A DNA stretch of 28,987 nt, from assembly GCA_964473155.1 (NCBI GenBank), contig CAYYNT010000059.1, positions 1-28,987 of the forward strand, written 5' to 3'. The notes under the pieces were generated by a model. It worked only from the letters and a program-made list of their open reading frames with translations, had not been told where the DNA came from and did not search any database. The stretch comes from JAJFUG01 sp964473155. Its GTDB lineage: Bacteria; Gemmatimonadota; Glassbacteria; GWA2-58-10. Below are positions 7,801-16,200 of the stretch, one piece after another (position 1 is the first letter of the stretch; every line of letters starts with the position of its first letter). The position numbers and the translations under genes were made by a program.

Positions 7801-8172
7801 TGTCCGGTCAGGAACTTGCATCACGGGATCGAAAGGTTAGGCTTTTCATGTCCTTTTCCGGCTTGTGGAAAAGGACCAAAAGACGCTTTGGGGCCGTAAA
7901 CTCGCACTGGCTCTGGATTACATTCAACCGGTGGTGTGCACGCAGCCTCTGCACGCTGCCCTGGTTGCGGGGCGACGCTGGCGCTGAATGCCCGCCTTAC
8001 CGCGGAAGCTTTTTCAGGCTTAAGCGTGCCCGCGGCTATTACTCCGCTTCTTTCGCGTGGCTCGGACATACGGCCCCGGACGGCCCTGAGCGGGCCGCTT
8101 GAAAACGAGACCCGAAAACCTGAGGCCGGAGAGCCGGAAAAAGTCTGTCTCTTCCTGGGACTTTCGGCTTAG
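7801..8172 (+). pseudogene. Possible decayed zinc-ribbon protein gene
   Basis: One frame reads SCPFPACGKGPKDALGP, then a TAA at 7897-7899, then continues in the same frame to RCPGCGATLALNARL and on to a TAG at 8170-8172. The pair CPxPxCGK ... CPGCGATL is the pattern of small zinc-ribbon domains common in Planctomycetes and FCB bacteria. The in-frame stop between the two knuckles and the lack of a start with a ribosome site point to a broken gene. The resemblance rests on a few residues, so this is tentative. Confidence 0.22.
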
Positions 8173-8333
8173 GGTCGCGGCGCACCGTGACCGTATGGTT
8201 TTTTTTATCCTCCCAGCACTATCCTAACCGGACATTTCTGTCCTGGGACAGCATTTGAAATAATCAGCATATTGCTCAGTCGAATTTCAGCAGGAATGAA
8301 GTCACTGGCTCTCATGCGATTTAATATACAGAG

Positions 8334-8414
8334 ATGCCTGAAAGACTGGAAGAAATTAAAAGAAGGGAGATGAAACGGCTGCCTGATCGGGAAGCCCTTG
8401 CCTGGATACGGTAA
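8334..8414 (+). CDS. Possible 26-aa ORF or gene fragment
   Basis: ATG 8334 to TAA 8412-8414 encodes a highly charged helical peptide that starts MPERLEEIKRREMKR and ends ALAWIR. TTTAATATAC just upstream could be a -10 box, and there is no ribosome site before the ATG. It could be a small protein, a fragment of a larger lost gene, or chance. I do not recognise it. Confidence 0.2.
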   Translation: MPERLEEIKRREMKRLPDREALAWIR

Positions 8415-8473
8415 AGCCCGCCACGGCTGCAGCGGAAACGCTCGAAATGAAATTGCACTGGATATATAAACAC

Positions 8474-8508
8474 GAAAAAGGGCGAGACCGAAAACGGTCC
8501 CGCCCTTT
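8474..8508 (-). terminator. Rho-independent terminator of the STAS gene
   Basis: AAAGGGCGAGACCG (8477-8490) pairs with CGGTCCCGCCCTTT (8495-8508) across an AAAA loop, with one mismatch. On the minus strand it follows the STAS stop codon by about 24 nt and ends in a T-run (CCCTTTTTCG). Confidence 0.85.
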
Positions 8509-8531
8509 GTTTCAAAACTCCTTTTCCACGT

Positions 8532-8867
8532 TCAGGCGCTTCTCAGTTCGTACTCCCCGTCCTGGCGCGCATGAGGAGTACGGCCCAGAAGCTCGGCCTC
8601 CTCGAGGATGTCGAGCATGTCCGGAGCCACGTGCGCGGCCCAGGTCCGCCCGCCGCAAACCTCCACCAGGTCGCAGAGGTCCTTGAGCAGAACCAGGCCG
8701 TGCAAGTCGATATAATCCACCCCGTCAAAATCGATAACCACGCCCTCCTGATCCGCCGCGAAAGCATCCTGCACCTGACGGCTCAGGCGGTACACGTTCG
8801 GGCCGCTCATCTGCTGCGGCGCTTTGACTGTCACTCGTTCCCTGAGCGGTGTCACCAGCTCGAGCAT
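8532..8867 (-). CDS. STAS-domain protein lacking the conserved phospho-serine
   Basis: 111-aa STAS domain protein (SpoIIAA/anti-sigma-factor-antagonist fold). The core beta-alpha pattern is VVIDFDGVDYIDLHGLVLL (43-61). In classical anti-sigma antagonists the segment reads D-S-S-G with the serine before the glycine phosphorylated; here it is D54-L-H56-G57. It cannot be switched off by serine phosphorylation at that site, so it may be a constitutive binding module or part of another signalling complex. Start ATG 8867 has GGGAGGAA 5 nt upstream, better than the upstream start at 8912. No anti-sigma kinase or sigma factor lies beside it. It has its own terminator. The STAS assignment is confident; the partner is unknown. 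Confidence 0.8.
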   Translation of the reverse strand: MLELVTPLRERVTVKAPQQMSGPNVYRLSRQVQDAFAADQEGVVIDFDGVDYIDLHGLVLLKDLCDLVEVCGGRTWAAHVAPDMLDILEEAELLGRTPHARQDGEYELRSA

Positions 8868-9058
8868 CTTTTCCTCCCTGAAAAGATTAAGCCTGACATA
8901 TAGCAGCTGCAAAATTTATCATTGCCGGTATTAACGCCGGGGCGTTACACAGCGTATAAACAGAAATATCGGCAGGCGCCACGCGGTTCTTTAGGATTGC
9001 TGCTGTCGTGAGGACCGGCGCGGCTTTAACAAGAGCTTTGCGGAACGAAAAGCGGGGG

Positions 9059-10567
9059 TTATTCCGAAACGATCCCAAAATGCTTCATAAAGTGGTCGCC
9101 GTAGATCGCCATGGTGATGGCGTACGGGATCAGCCGCGGACGGCGCAGAAGGGTCCAGGCGACCAGCCTCCAGTAGTGACGGCGCACGCCCTTGCGGATT
9201 CCCAGACGGTAAATGGACATAAAAAAACCGCGGGCGTAGGTTTTGGAGAACAAACCGCCGTTGAACTTGTTGCGCGGGTTGAAATGACGCAGGAAAGCAC
9301 GCACCCGGCGATAATAAGCCTCGGGGTGATAGACATCCTGAATGATCTTCCGGTAGCCTTCCACCAGGGCCGAGGTGTCCATGCGGGGCAGAAAATTGAT
9401 CGAAAAGTCCGTATTGCTCCCGCTGATGCCCTTGAGAATGCGGTTCTCGCTCAGAAGACGCTTGTAAAGCCGCGTGTTGGGGGGAGCGTTAAGAAGCCCG
9501 ACCATCGAGGCGACGATTCCACTCTCGTTGATGAACCGGGAAATTCTTCCAAAAATATCGTTCTTGTCGCTGTCGAACCCCACGATGAATCCGGCCTGAA
9601 CCTGCAGACCGGCTTCATGCAGTTTATACACGTCGGCCAGCATATCCGAGCGCGTGTTCTGCATCTTGCCGCACTCGATAAGGCTCTGCTCGTCCGGGGT
9701 CTCGATCCCTATAAACACCATATCGAACCCGGCCCGCACCATCAATTCGATCAGTTCATCATCCGCGGCCAGGTTGATCGAAACCTGAGTGAGAAAACTG
9801 AACGGGTGACCGTGCGCCTCCATCCATTCAATCACCGCGGGAAGAAGTTCCTGCTTGAGTACCCGCTTGTTGCCGATGAAATTATCATCCACAAAAAACA
9901 CCGCGCCGCGCCAGCCGCGCTCGTAAAGGGCATCCAGTTCCGCCAGGACCCTGGCGGACGTTTTACATCTTGGTGCGCGGCCATAAAGCACGGTTATATC
10001 GCAGAATTCGCAGTCGAACGGGCAGCCGCGCGAATACTGAACGCACATGGTGGCGTAATTACTGAAATCGATAAGGTCCCAGGCCGGCACGGGTGTCGTG
10101 TTAAGATCGGCCCACTCACTACTGCGATACGTGCGCTGCAACCGTCCCTCTTCCATGTCTTCGAGGAATTGAGGCAGAGTCAGTTCGGCCTCGTCCAGCA
10201 CAAGATGGTCCACTTCCTGGAATTCCGCAGACAGGGCCGTGAACAGCGGTCCGCCAGCCACCACGGGAGTCCCCAGAGCCTTGCAGCGTCCGATTATCTC
10301 CCGCGCCGATTCTTTCTGCACGGTCATGGCGCTGATAAACACATAATCCGCCCAGCGGATATCCTCATCCCGCAAGGCGTCTATATTGGTGTCAGTGAAA
10401 CGCAGCTCCCAGCCGGAGGGAAGCATGGAAGCCACAGTCAGAAGCCCCATCGGAGGTAATGACGCTTTACGGCCGATAAACCTTAGAGCGCGACGGTAAC
10501 TCCAGAATGTATCCGGATACTGGGGATAAACGAGCAGAATCCTGCGGCTGGTCTGGGAATGTGTCAA
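9059..10567 (-). CDS. B12-binding radical SAM protein (HpnP/DUF4070-like)
   Basis: 502-aa enzyme. An N-terminal cobalamin-binding domain (residues 8-140, starting RRILLVYPQYPDTFW) precedes a radical SAM core with the 4Fe-4S motif C182-x3-C186-x2-C189 (CPFDCEFC), and a C-terminal DUF4070-like region follows (about 380-500). This arrangement, including the PDTFW and GLLTVASMLP segments, is that of the family containing the hopanoid C-2 methylase HpnP; most members are uncharacterised B12-dependent methylases. The frame opens with TTG at 10567; GGAG lies about 10 nt upstream, so the exact start is uncertain. No hopanoid or other lipid genes are adjacent, so a role in 2-methylhopanoid synthesis is not shown. 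It stands alone between a terminator and the STAS gene. Confidence 0.85.
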   Translation of the reverse strand: MTHSQTSRRILLVYPQYPDTFWSYRRALRFIGRKASLPPMGLLTVASMLPSGWELRFTDTNIDALRDEDIRWADYVFISAMTVQKESAREIIGRCKALGTPVVAGGPLFTALSAEFQEVDHLVLDEAELTLPQFLEDMEEGRLQRTYRSSEWADLNTTPVPAWDLIDFSNYATMCVQYSRGCPFDCEFCDITVLYGRAPRCKTSARVLAELDALYERGWRGAVFFVDDNFIGNKRVLKQELLPAVIEWMEAHGHPFSFLTQVSINLAADDELIELMVRAGFDMVFIGIETPDEQSLIECGKMQNTRSDMLADVYKLHEAGLQVQAGFIVGFDSDKNDIFGRISRFINESGIVASMVGLLNAPPNTRLYKRLLSENRILKGISGSNTDFSINFLPRMDTSALVEGYRKIIQDVYHPEAYYRRVRAFLRHFNPRNKFNGGLFSKTYARGFFMSIYRLGIRKGVRRHYWRLVAWTLLRRPRLIPYAITMAIYGDHFMKHFGIVSE

Positions 10568-10684
10568 AACGTGTATCTCCGGTGCAGCATAAAGCCTTGA
10601 CAGGCTTTTCCCGCGCTCGCATCCATCTGTCCGCGCAGATGATGCGCCAAGCTGTTAATCTTCGATCAATCGAAGAGGTTGAGA

Positions 10685-10711
10685 AATAAAAAAGGGGAGG
10701 CAAGCCTCCCC
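10685..10711 (-). terminator. Strong rho-independent terminator of the three-gene zinc-ribbon operon
   Basis: A perfect GGGGAGGC-AA-GCCTCCCC hairpin (10694-10711) is followed on the minus strand by a T-run (TTTTTTATTT). It lies 76 bp after the stop of the 74-aa protein and ahead of the radical SAM gene, so it separates the two units. Confidence 0.88.
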
Positions 10712-10787
10712 CTGCCACTACACAAATATAAGCCTTCCCCGAATCCTCAGTCAAGTATAACCGTTGCACAACTACAAGAATATATTC

Positions 10788-11012
10788 TCAACCGACATTA
10801 AAAAACCGGCTTTTCGAGCCGGATTGACTGATATTCATCTGTACGCGGCGCGCGCACTTCGGGCACCATCCAACAAAAGCCGTACCCCGGCTGTTCAGGT
10901 AAATCCGGCTGTACACTTTGCAGCATTCCCAGAAAATACCGACAAATTCCCGCTTCTTACCGTCACTTTCCCGAGCCGATTCATCGCGGAAATTATCTTC
11001 AATCCACTCCAT
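10788..11012 (-). CDS. Small zinc-ribbon-like protein, 74 aa
   Basis: Starts MEWIEDNFRDESARES and ends in a cysteine-rich region: C30-C31 and C50-x2-C53 (FVGWCPKCARRVQMN), followed by SRFFNVG. The four cysteines could bind one zinc ion. Start ATG 11012 is preceded by GGGAGAGGG about 5 nt upstream. It begins 27 nt after the stop of the single-TM protein and is followed by a strong terminator, so it is the last gene of that operon. I recognise no named family. It may be a small metal-binding regulator or an accessory to the DUF2225-like protein, which also carries two CxxC pairs. Confidence 0.72.
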   Translation of the reverse strand: MEWIEDNFRDESARESDGKKREFVGIFWECCKVYSRIYLNSRGTAFVGWCPKCARRVQMNISQSGSKSRFFNVG

Positions 11013-11039
11013 ACATCCCTCTCCCCAAAACCATGTTAC

Positions 11040-11759
11040 TCAATACTGAAGGCGCTCCTGCGCTTTGCGCTGCTCTTCGAGCTGGATTATCGTGAGCTGG
11101 CGGTCGAGAAACAGGGAATAACGGCCATTGGGATGCGCCACCAGTTCAACCAGAGTCTGTTCGGTGTCCCATTTTGCGTGCAGGATAACATTACCCAGTT
11201 CATCAACCGTGGCATACTGTTCATAGGGCCGGCCATATTCACGCATACGGTCCAGCAGGAAAGCGTTAAAAGCTGTTGTGCGATAGAAGTCCGAATAAAA
11301 AATTTCCACATGAAACAGCTCGTTGGCGTAGAAACGATACTCAACCTTGTAACGCAAATTGTCCGGGTTGAGCGCGACGAGACAGGTAAAATTCTTTCCT
11401 TCGGGGCTGTAGGTCTGGATTTCCTGAACGCCTTCCTGTTTCAGGCCGGATAGAACCTGCTCCAGGTTCATGCCCCACACAGCCCAGTGGTAACCATTCA
11501 CCTGCGGTTCCAGTGGAATGTTTTCCCCCAGAACATCCGCATAGGCCATTACTTCTCCACCGGGCACCGTAGTATCGCGCCGGGCGCTGATACGAGCTAT
11601 CTCAGCCGCCGCCGCCTGGCCCCCCGCGGGGACTTCTGCCTGTGCCGGCTGGGCTGGAGCACGCATCGAGAAGATCAGCCAGAAGATCGCCAGAAAAACA
11701 GCGAACGAGCCGATCAGCCCGACAACTCCAAACACGATCAATTTTATTTTGTCATTCAT
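11040..11759 (-). CDS. Single-pass membrane protein of unknown function
   Basis: 239 aa. A short basic N-terminus (MNDKIK) precedes one strong transmembrane helix (about residues 7-31). An Ala/Pro/Gln-rich linker (about 33-55) leads to a soluble C-terminal domain (about 75-220) ending in a Gln/Glu-rich helix. The topology suggests an extracytoplasmic domain on a tether. I do not recognise the family. The ATG at 11759 has no clear ribosome site; a TTG at 11813 would add 18 residues. It lies between the DUF2225-like gene (176-nt gap with an inverted repeat) and the 74-aa zinc-ribbon gene (27-nt gap), on the same strand as both. Confidence 0.7.
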   Translation of the reverse strand: MNDKIKLIVFGVVGLIGSFAVFLAIFWLIFSMRAPAQPAQAEVPAGGQAAAAEIARISARRDTTVPGGEVMAYADVLGENIPLEPQVNGYHWAVWGMNLEQVLSGLKQEGVQEIQTYSPEGKNFTCLVALNPDNLRYKVEYRFYANELFHVEIFYSDFYRTTAFNAFLLDRMREYGRPYEQYATVDELGNVILHAKWDTEQTLVELVAHPNGRYSLFLDRQLTIIQLEEQRKAQERLQY

Positions 11760-11832
11760 GGGAAAACTGGAAAGGCCTGAAAAAGTTTTCGCCGCCAGTT
11801 GCGGCCTGCTCAACCGGATGACAATGCAAATC

Positions 11833-11882
11833 AGGCCGGACCAGAAGCCGCTTCACACGTTCATTGCCTCACGGTCCGGCCT
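11833..11882. repeat. Perfect 10-bp inverted repeat in an operon gap
   Basis: AGGCCGGACC (11833-11842) and GGTCCGGCCT (11873-11882) are perfect mirror arms separated by 30 nt, in the gap between the DUF2225-like and single-TM genes. As RNA on the minus strand it would form a GC-rich stem ahead of the membrane gene. No T-run follows, so it is more likely a processing or stabilising structure, or a protein site, than a simple terminator. Confidence 0.55.
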
Positions 11883-11935
11883 AAGAGATAATATCGACCG
11901 GCAAACCGAATACTTGAGACAGCGGCCAGCCTCTC

Positions 11936-13045
11936 TCAGAAGAGGCCGAGAAATTTTTTTCGTTTCGGCTCACCTAACAGTTTCGTTATAAGCTGAGGTT
12001 CAACATTCATCTGCTGCAGCTTCTCCCGGATCTGCTCGGTGTCAAGCCCCTGGGACTGAAGCTGCTGGATGGCCTGAAGCACTTTCGGCTCCTGCTGCTT
12101 CATCCTCTGCTGGATAATATGCTGGCGCATGTCGCCGGCTTTTTCCATCAGGGCGTTCACACGGTTGGTTTGAGCGTCAATCTGGGCTTTCCGGGTCACT
12201 GTAAGCTTGCCCTCATCCTTTTCCCGCCTGAGCAACTCGGTCTGCTTCACCCTGAATTTCTGGCCGGTCTGCATGATCACGTTCAGGCACTGCATGGTCT
12301 TCTGCATATCGCCCGCGCGCATGTAAAGGTCCGATATAAGTATCATCAGATCTGTGGCCATCACAATATCGGCGTAGCGGGGATGACGCTGATATGCCAG
12401 TTCGTAATAAGCTGCTGCCTTTTTCAGGCAATCCGGCTCGTTGCGGGGTATCTCGGGCCAGACCTTGGCAAGCTTGTCCAGCACCTCGGCGCCCGCGGCC
12501 AGTTCACCACCGCCCTGGGCCTGTTCGCCGCTGGCTGTCTCTTTCGCCTTCTGGTCGCGATGCAGCCAGGCTGTCCGGAGATAATAGCTGCCGAGCTTGG
12601 ATGTGTCCCGTATGTCCTCGGAAACGAGTTCCTGGATGAAAATCGCCAGAAGATGAAGGTTCATCGCCATGGGAAAATTCATCTTGTCATAATCTATTCC
12701 CGTACCCAGCAGTTGAACTATCTGTTTCTGGACAGGATTCATCCGCTGGAAAAATTTCTTGAGCGTCGAGTAATTGCTGTCGGCATCCTCACCCGGCTTC
12801 AGGAAATCTTTCTGCGACGAGGTGTATTTACACGCAGGGCAGTGCCAGAAATGATAGAACGAGGGATTTATATCCTGGAATGCCTCATCAAGCCATTTGT
12901 AGCCTGTGGGGTGACGGTCGCTCTCCATTCCTTTTTCAAGATAACTCTTCGGGATAATGAATCTGTTTGGAGCTTCCTGTCCGCAGACCGGGCAGGGCCA
13001 TTTTTTCTTGACAAAGGGGCTTTTCTGAGGAGTTTCCACAAACAT
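11936..13045 (-). CDS. DUF2225-like zinc-binding protein with coiled-coil C-terminus
   Basis: 369 aa. The N-terminal zinc module has two CxxC pairs: C18-PV-C21 (WPCPVCGQ) and C69-PA-C72 (WHCPACKY), with the DUF2225 spacing and a conserved aromatic-rich segment (NPSFYHFW). A helical middle part (about 80-290) may be TPR-like, and the C-terminus (about 300-365) is Gln/Lys/Glu-rich and likely coiled coil, ending in a basic KRKKFLGLF tail. The function of DUF2225 is not established. Start: AAGGGAG directly abuts ATG 13045, so a GTG at 13039, 6 nt from that site, may be the true start. It leads a likely operon with the single-TM and 74-aa zinc-ribbon genes. Confidence 0.8.
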   Translation of the reverse strand: MFVETPQKSPFVKKKWPCPVCGQEAPNRFIIPKSYLEKGMESDRHPTGYKWLDEAFQDINPSFYHFWHCPACKYTSSQKDFLKPGEDADSNYSTLKKFFQRMNPVQKQIVQLLGTGIDYDKMNFPMAMNLHLLAIFIQELVSEDIRDTSKLGSYYLRTAWLHRDQKAKETASGEQAQGGGELAAGAEVLDKLAKVWPEIPRNEPDCLKKAAAYYELAYQRHPRYADIVMATDLMILISDLYMRAGDMQKTMQCLNVIMQTGQKFRVKQTELLRREKDEGKLTVTRKAQIDAQTNRVNALMEKAGDMRQHIIQQRMKQQEPKVLQAIQQLQSQGLDTEQIREKLQQMNVEPQLITKLLGEPKRKKFLGLF

Positions 13046-13207
13046 CTCCCTTACTGAATGAGATAATTGCGCCGCAACAGTTCCGTTGTTCTTTCCGGTC
13101 CCGGCAGCGCCGCTATCATGCACCAGATACAATTTAACTTTATCACAGAAGGCGTGAAAATACAAGATTGATCTTTTTTCTCAGGAGGACGGTGCGTTCC
13201 GGCAAAG

Positions 13208-16200
13208 CTATTTAAGAAGGATCATCTTGCGAGTCAGGACCGTACGGTCGGAAACAAGCCGGCAGAAATAGACACCGCTCGGCAGGCTATGCCCACGGCT
13301 GTCAGTTCCGTCCCAGATCACCGTGTGGAATCCCGGCTCAAGTTCGCGATTGATGAGGTTGCGGACCTGCGCTCCGCGCAGATTGTAGACTGTCACGCTT
13401 ACACGCGCCGCTTCCGTCCGGCCGTCCGTGGCTGGAACAGCGAAGCTGATGCTGGTGGAAGGATTGAACGGATTGGGATAATTCTGCTCCAGGACGAATG
13501 CCCGGGGCAATACCGCGATCGAGACGCTCGATGTTCCGGACTGCGTCAAGTGTCCCTCCAGCTCGAAATGACCCAGCACGGCGCGTTTCAGTTTCAGGCT
13601 CACCGCTCCGGCAAGCCGTGATTCATCCACCAGCAGGCTGAACAGCTCCCCATCTCCCGCGCCAAGGGCCTCCTGTCCGTCACGCGGCCGCAGGAGGACC
13701 ATGATGGTCGAGGCATCGCTCGCGCCTCCGGCGAACTCACACCCGTCGGCCCTGGCTCCCGGCCGGATAATCAGTTGACGTGCCTCGGCCGGAGTAACTT
13801 CCAGTTCTACAAAAGCGAAAGGCAGCGGACGGCTGTTGCGCAGGTTGACAGTTATCCCTCCCCGCCCGGCAGAGAGGGTAACTGAGGGCTCCGGCCCTGT
13901 ACCGCCGGATGACGAGAGAAGCGCGCCGCCGGTCATACCGGCGCGCCAGGCGGCAAGTGACAGCAGAAGGTCATTTTCATTGAAAACTCCATTGCGGTCA
14001 AGATCCAGCCCCAGGCTGTCGATAAGGCTGGGAGCCTGGACATAGCCGAGCATTATGTACACCAGGCGCATCAGGTCCGCCACGTTGACAGGAGCATCAC
14101 CGACGCGGCTTTTCCCCAATGGCGGGGCAATCCGGAAAACGCGGGCATCGCTTGTGTCAGCCAGACCGGAAACATCCGCGGCATAAACGTACCATGAAAG
14201 ACGGCTGCCCAGTTTCCAGGACCCGGCTCTTATATCCCAGTCCACGCTTTTCGGTGAACCGCTCAGGACAGTGTCTCGCGAGACACTCACCGCCGCGCCG
14301 GTGGAGTGGATCGTCCCGGTAAGGCGGAAAGCCGCACGATACAAACCGGCTCCATCGCTCAAGCGCAATTTGAAACGCAATGGACCGAGAGTGTCCGGGC
14401 AAAGGCTGTCCGGCGCCGAGACAAGCGTGATCGCCGGAGCGGCTGAATCAGTTCGGGTGATGAAACTGAGCAGGGTGGTGCTGTCCGCCGCGCCGCGCGG
14501 GCTGCGTACAACAATCCGCCAGAAAAGAGTCACCCCAACGCTCTGTTCGGGCAGACTCACCCGCCAGTAGCTGAAAACTGTTCCGTCCGTGGCGCGCGTT
14601 GAATCCCGGGTCATTGAAACGCTGGTGAACGCGCTCTGGCTGCCGGTGCGATAGCGCAAGCTCACCGCTGTCTGCGTGTCGCGGTCCTGAACCTTGCATG
14701 TCGCCACCGGCTGCGTCCCGCGGATGAACTGGTCCGGTATCGTATCCAGGCGGACTATTCCGGGGAAAAGGGAATCGCGTTCAGTGACCGTAAGGGTCTG
14801 CCCGGCAGACACGCCGTACAGGCGCTGGACCATCCCGAGCGGCCAGCGGATGAGCAGGGAATCAACCTGAGTAGAGGTTCCCAGACCCAGGTGCACTACC
14901 GGCTCGCTCTGCCCGCTGTAACTGTCTCCGGAGCCAAGCTCTCGCCAGCGCCGCTGCCCGCCGAAGAAAGCCGTCACCTGCGCTCCGTTGGCGGAGCTGG
15001 CGCTGCGCGTGCCGACAAGCTTCAGCCGCAGCCAGCGGTTGCCATCCGGATTAATGTTTCTGTACAAAAGCACCCGCCCGGCGCGGTCGTTGACCAGAAG
15101 GTCCTGACGGCCGTCGCAGTTGTAATCGAGCCATGAGGCGGCGCGGTGCTCGCCGTAATCCAGGAAACCGGCCCCGGCGGTGTAATTTTCGAATGTCCCG
15201 CCGGACTTGCCGCGCATGAACAGATTGAGGTCAGGGCCGCCTGTTTCGCCCCTGGACTTGAACAGATCGGCATGTGAATCGTTGTCGAAATCTCCCCACA
15301 GCGCGCAGAAACCGTCTGCCGTGGAGCCGAAACCCAGAGAAGAGAGGTTTTTCTCGCTGAATGTCCCGTCTCCGTTATTCCTGAACAAACGGTCCTCGGT
15401 CTGTTCCACCACATAGAGATCAGGACGGTTGTCGTTATCGTAATCAAACCAGGCCGCGCTGACATTGTCCACTCCCGCCGCCGTGCCGGAAGAAGAGGTC
15501 ACATCGCTGAACGTGCCATCGCCGTTATTTCGGTACAGGCGATTTGCGGAGCCATAGTAAACCACGTACACATCGCGGTCTCCATCGCCGTCCCAGTCGC
15601 TCCAGGCACAGCCCACCGCTCCGGTCGATCCGGTGAGTCCGGCGCTGGAGGCCCTGTCGGTGAAGGTTGAATCACCGTTATTGTGATACAGGCGGTGCGC
15701 TGCATCCTCGTTCACCACGAAAATATCCAGAAGCCCGTCATTGTCATAGTCCACCCATGCGGAGGCCCAGCAGCGCCCGCCATCACCCACTCCGGCCCTG
15801 GAGGTAATATCGGTGAAAGTGCCATTGCGGTTGTTGCCGAACAGCACGTTCGAACCAAGCACCGCCAGATACAGGTCAGGATACCCGTCGTTGTTGAAAT
15901 CCCCCCACCAGCCGCCGGTGGTGGCGCGGTTAACCGTGTTGACCCCTGAGCCGGTCACGGCCACAAGAGCGCTGTCCGCCGAACCACGCAAAAGGATGTC
16001 CAGGCTGTCGGTGTTGGCCAGGAAAACATCCGGGATGCCATCCTGGTTGTAATCCGCAACTGAAACACCGCTGCCCTTTCTTCTTATGGCTGCGGAACCC
16101 GGATCACGCGGGCTGAAATGTGAAATGCGGAAACTGAACGCCGAATCCGGTGAACCGGAAGGATTCACCTTCGTGTTGCGCGCCAGGTCCACTGCCCGGA

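Larger units (their letters stand above)
7710..8473. other. About 0.76 kb without a convincing intact gene
   Basis: Several short overlapping frames exist on both strands, but none has a good ribosome site, consistent codon use and a recognisable protein together. It contains the possible decayed zinc-ribbon frame (7801-8172), a degenerate match to the dispersed palindrome (8172-8193), a T-run at 8198-8206, and a 26-codon ORF (8334-8414). Confidence 0.5.

Noticed and set aside
9008..10459. Long open frame on the plus strand opposite the radical SAM gene
   Set aside because: It is antisense to a gene with clear family motifs, has no domain signature or ribosome site, and long open antisense frames are expected in high-GC coding DNA.
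10631..10647. Second sigma-54-like sequence upstream of the radical SAM gene (TTGGCGCATCATCTGCG)
   Set aside because: The GG-GC distance is right, but the -12 half is CTGCG, not TTGCA, and the same bases form a small GCGCA/TGCGC hairpin. The evidence is too weak.
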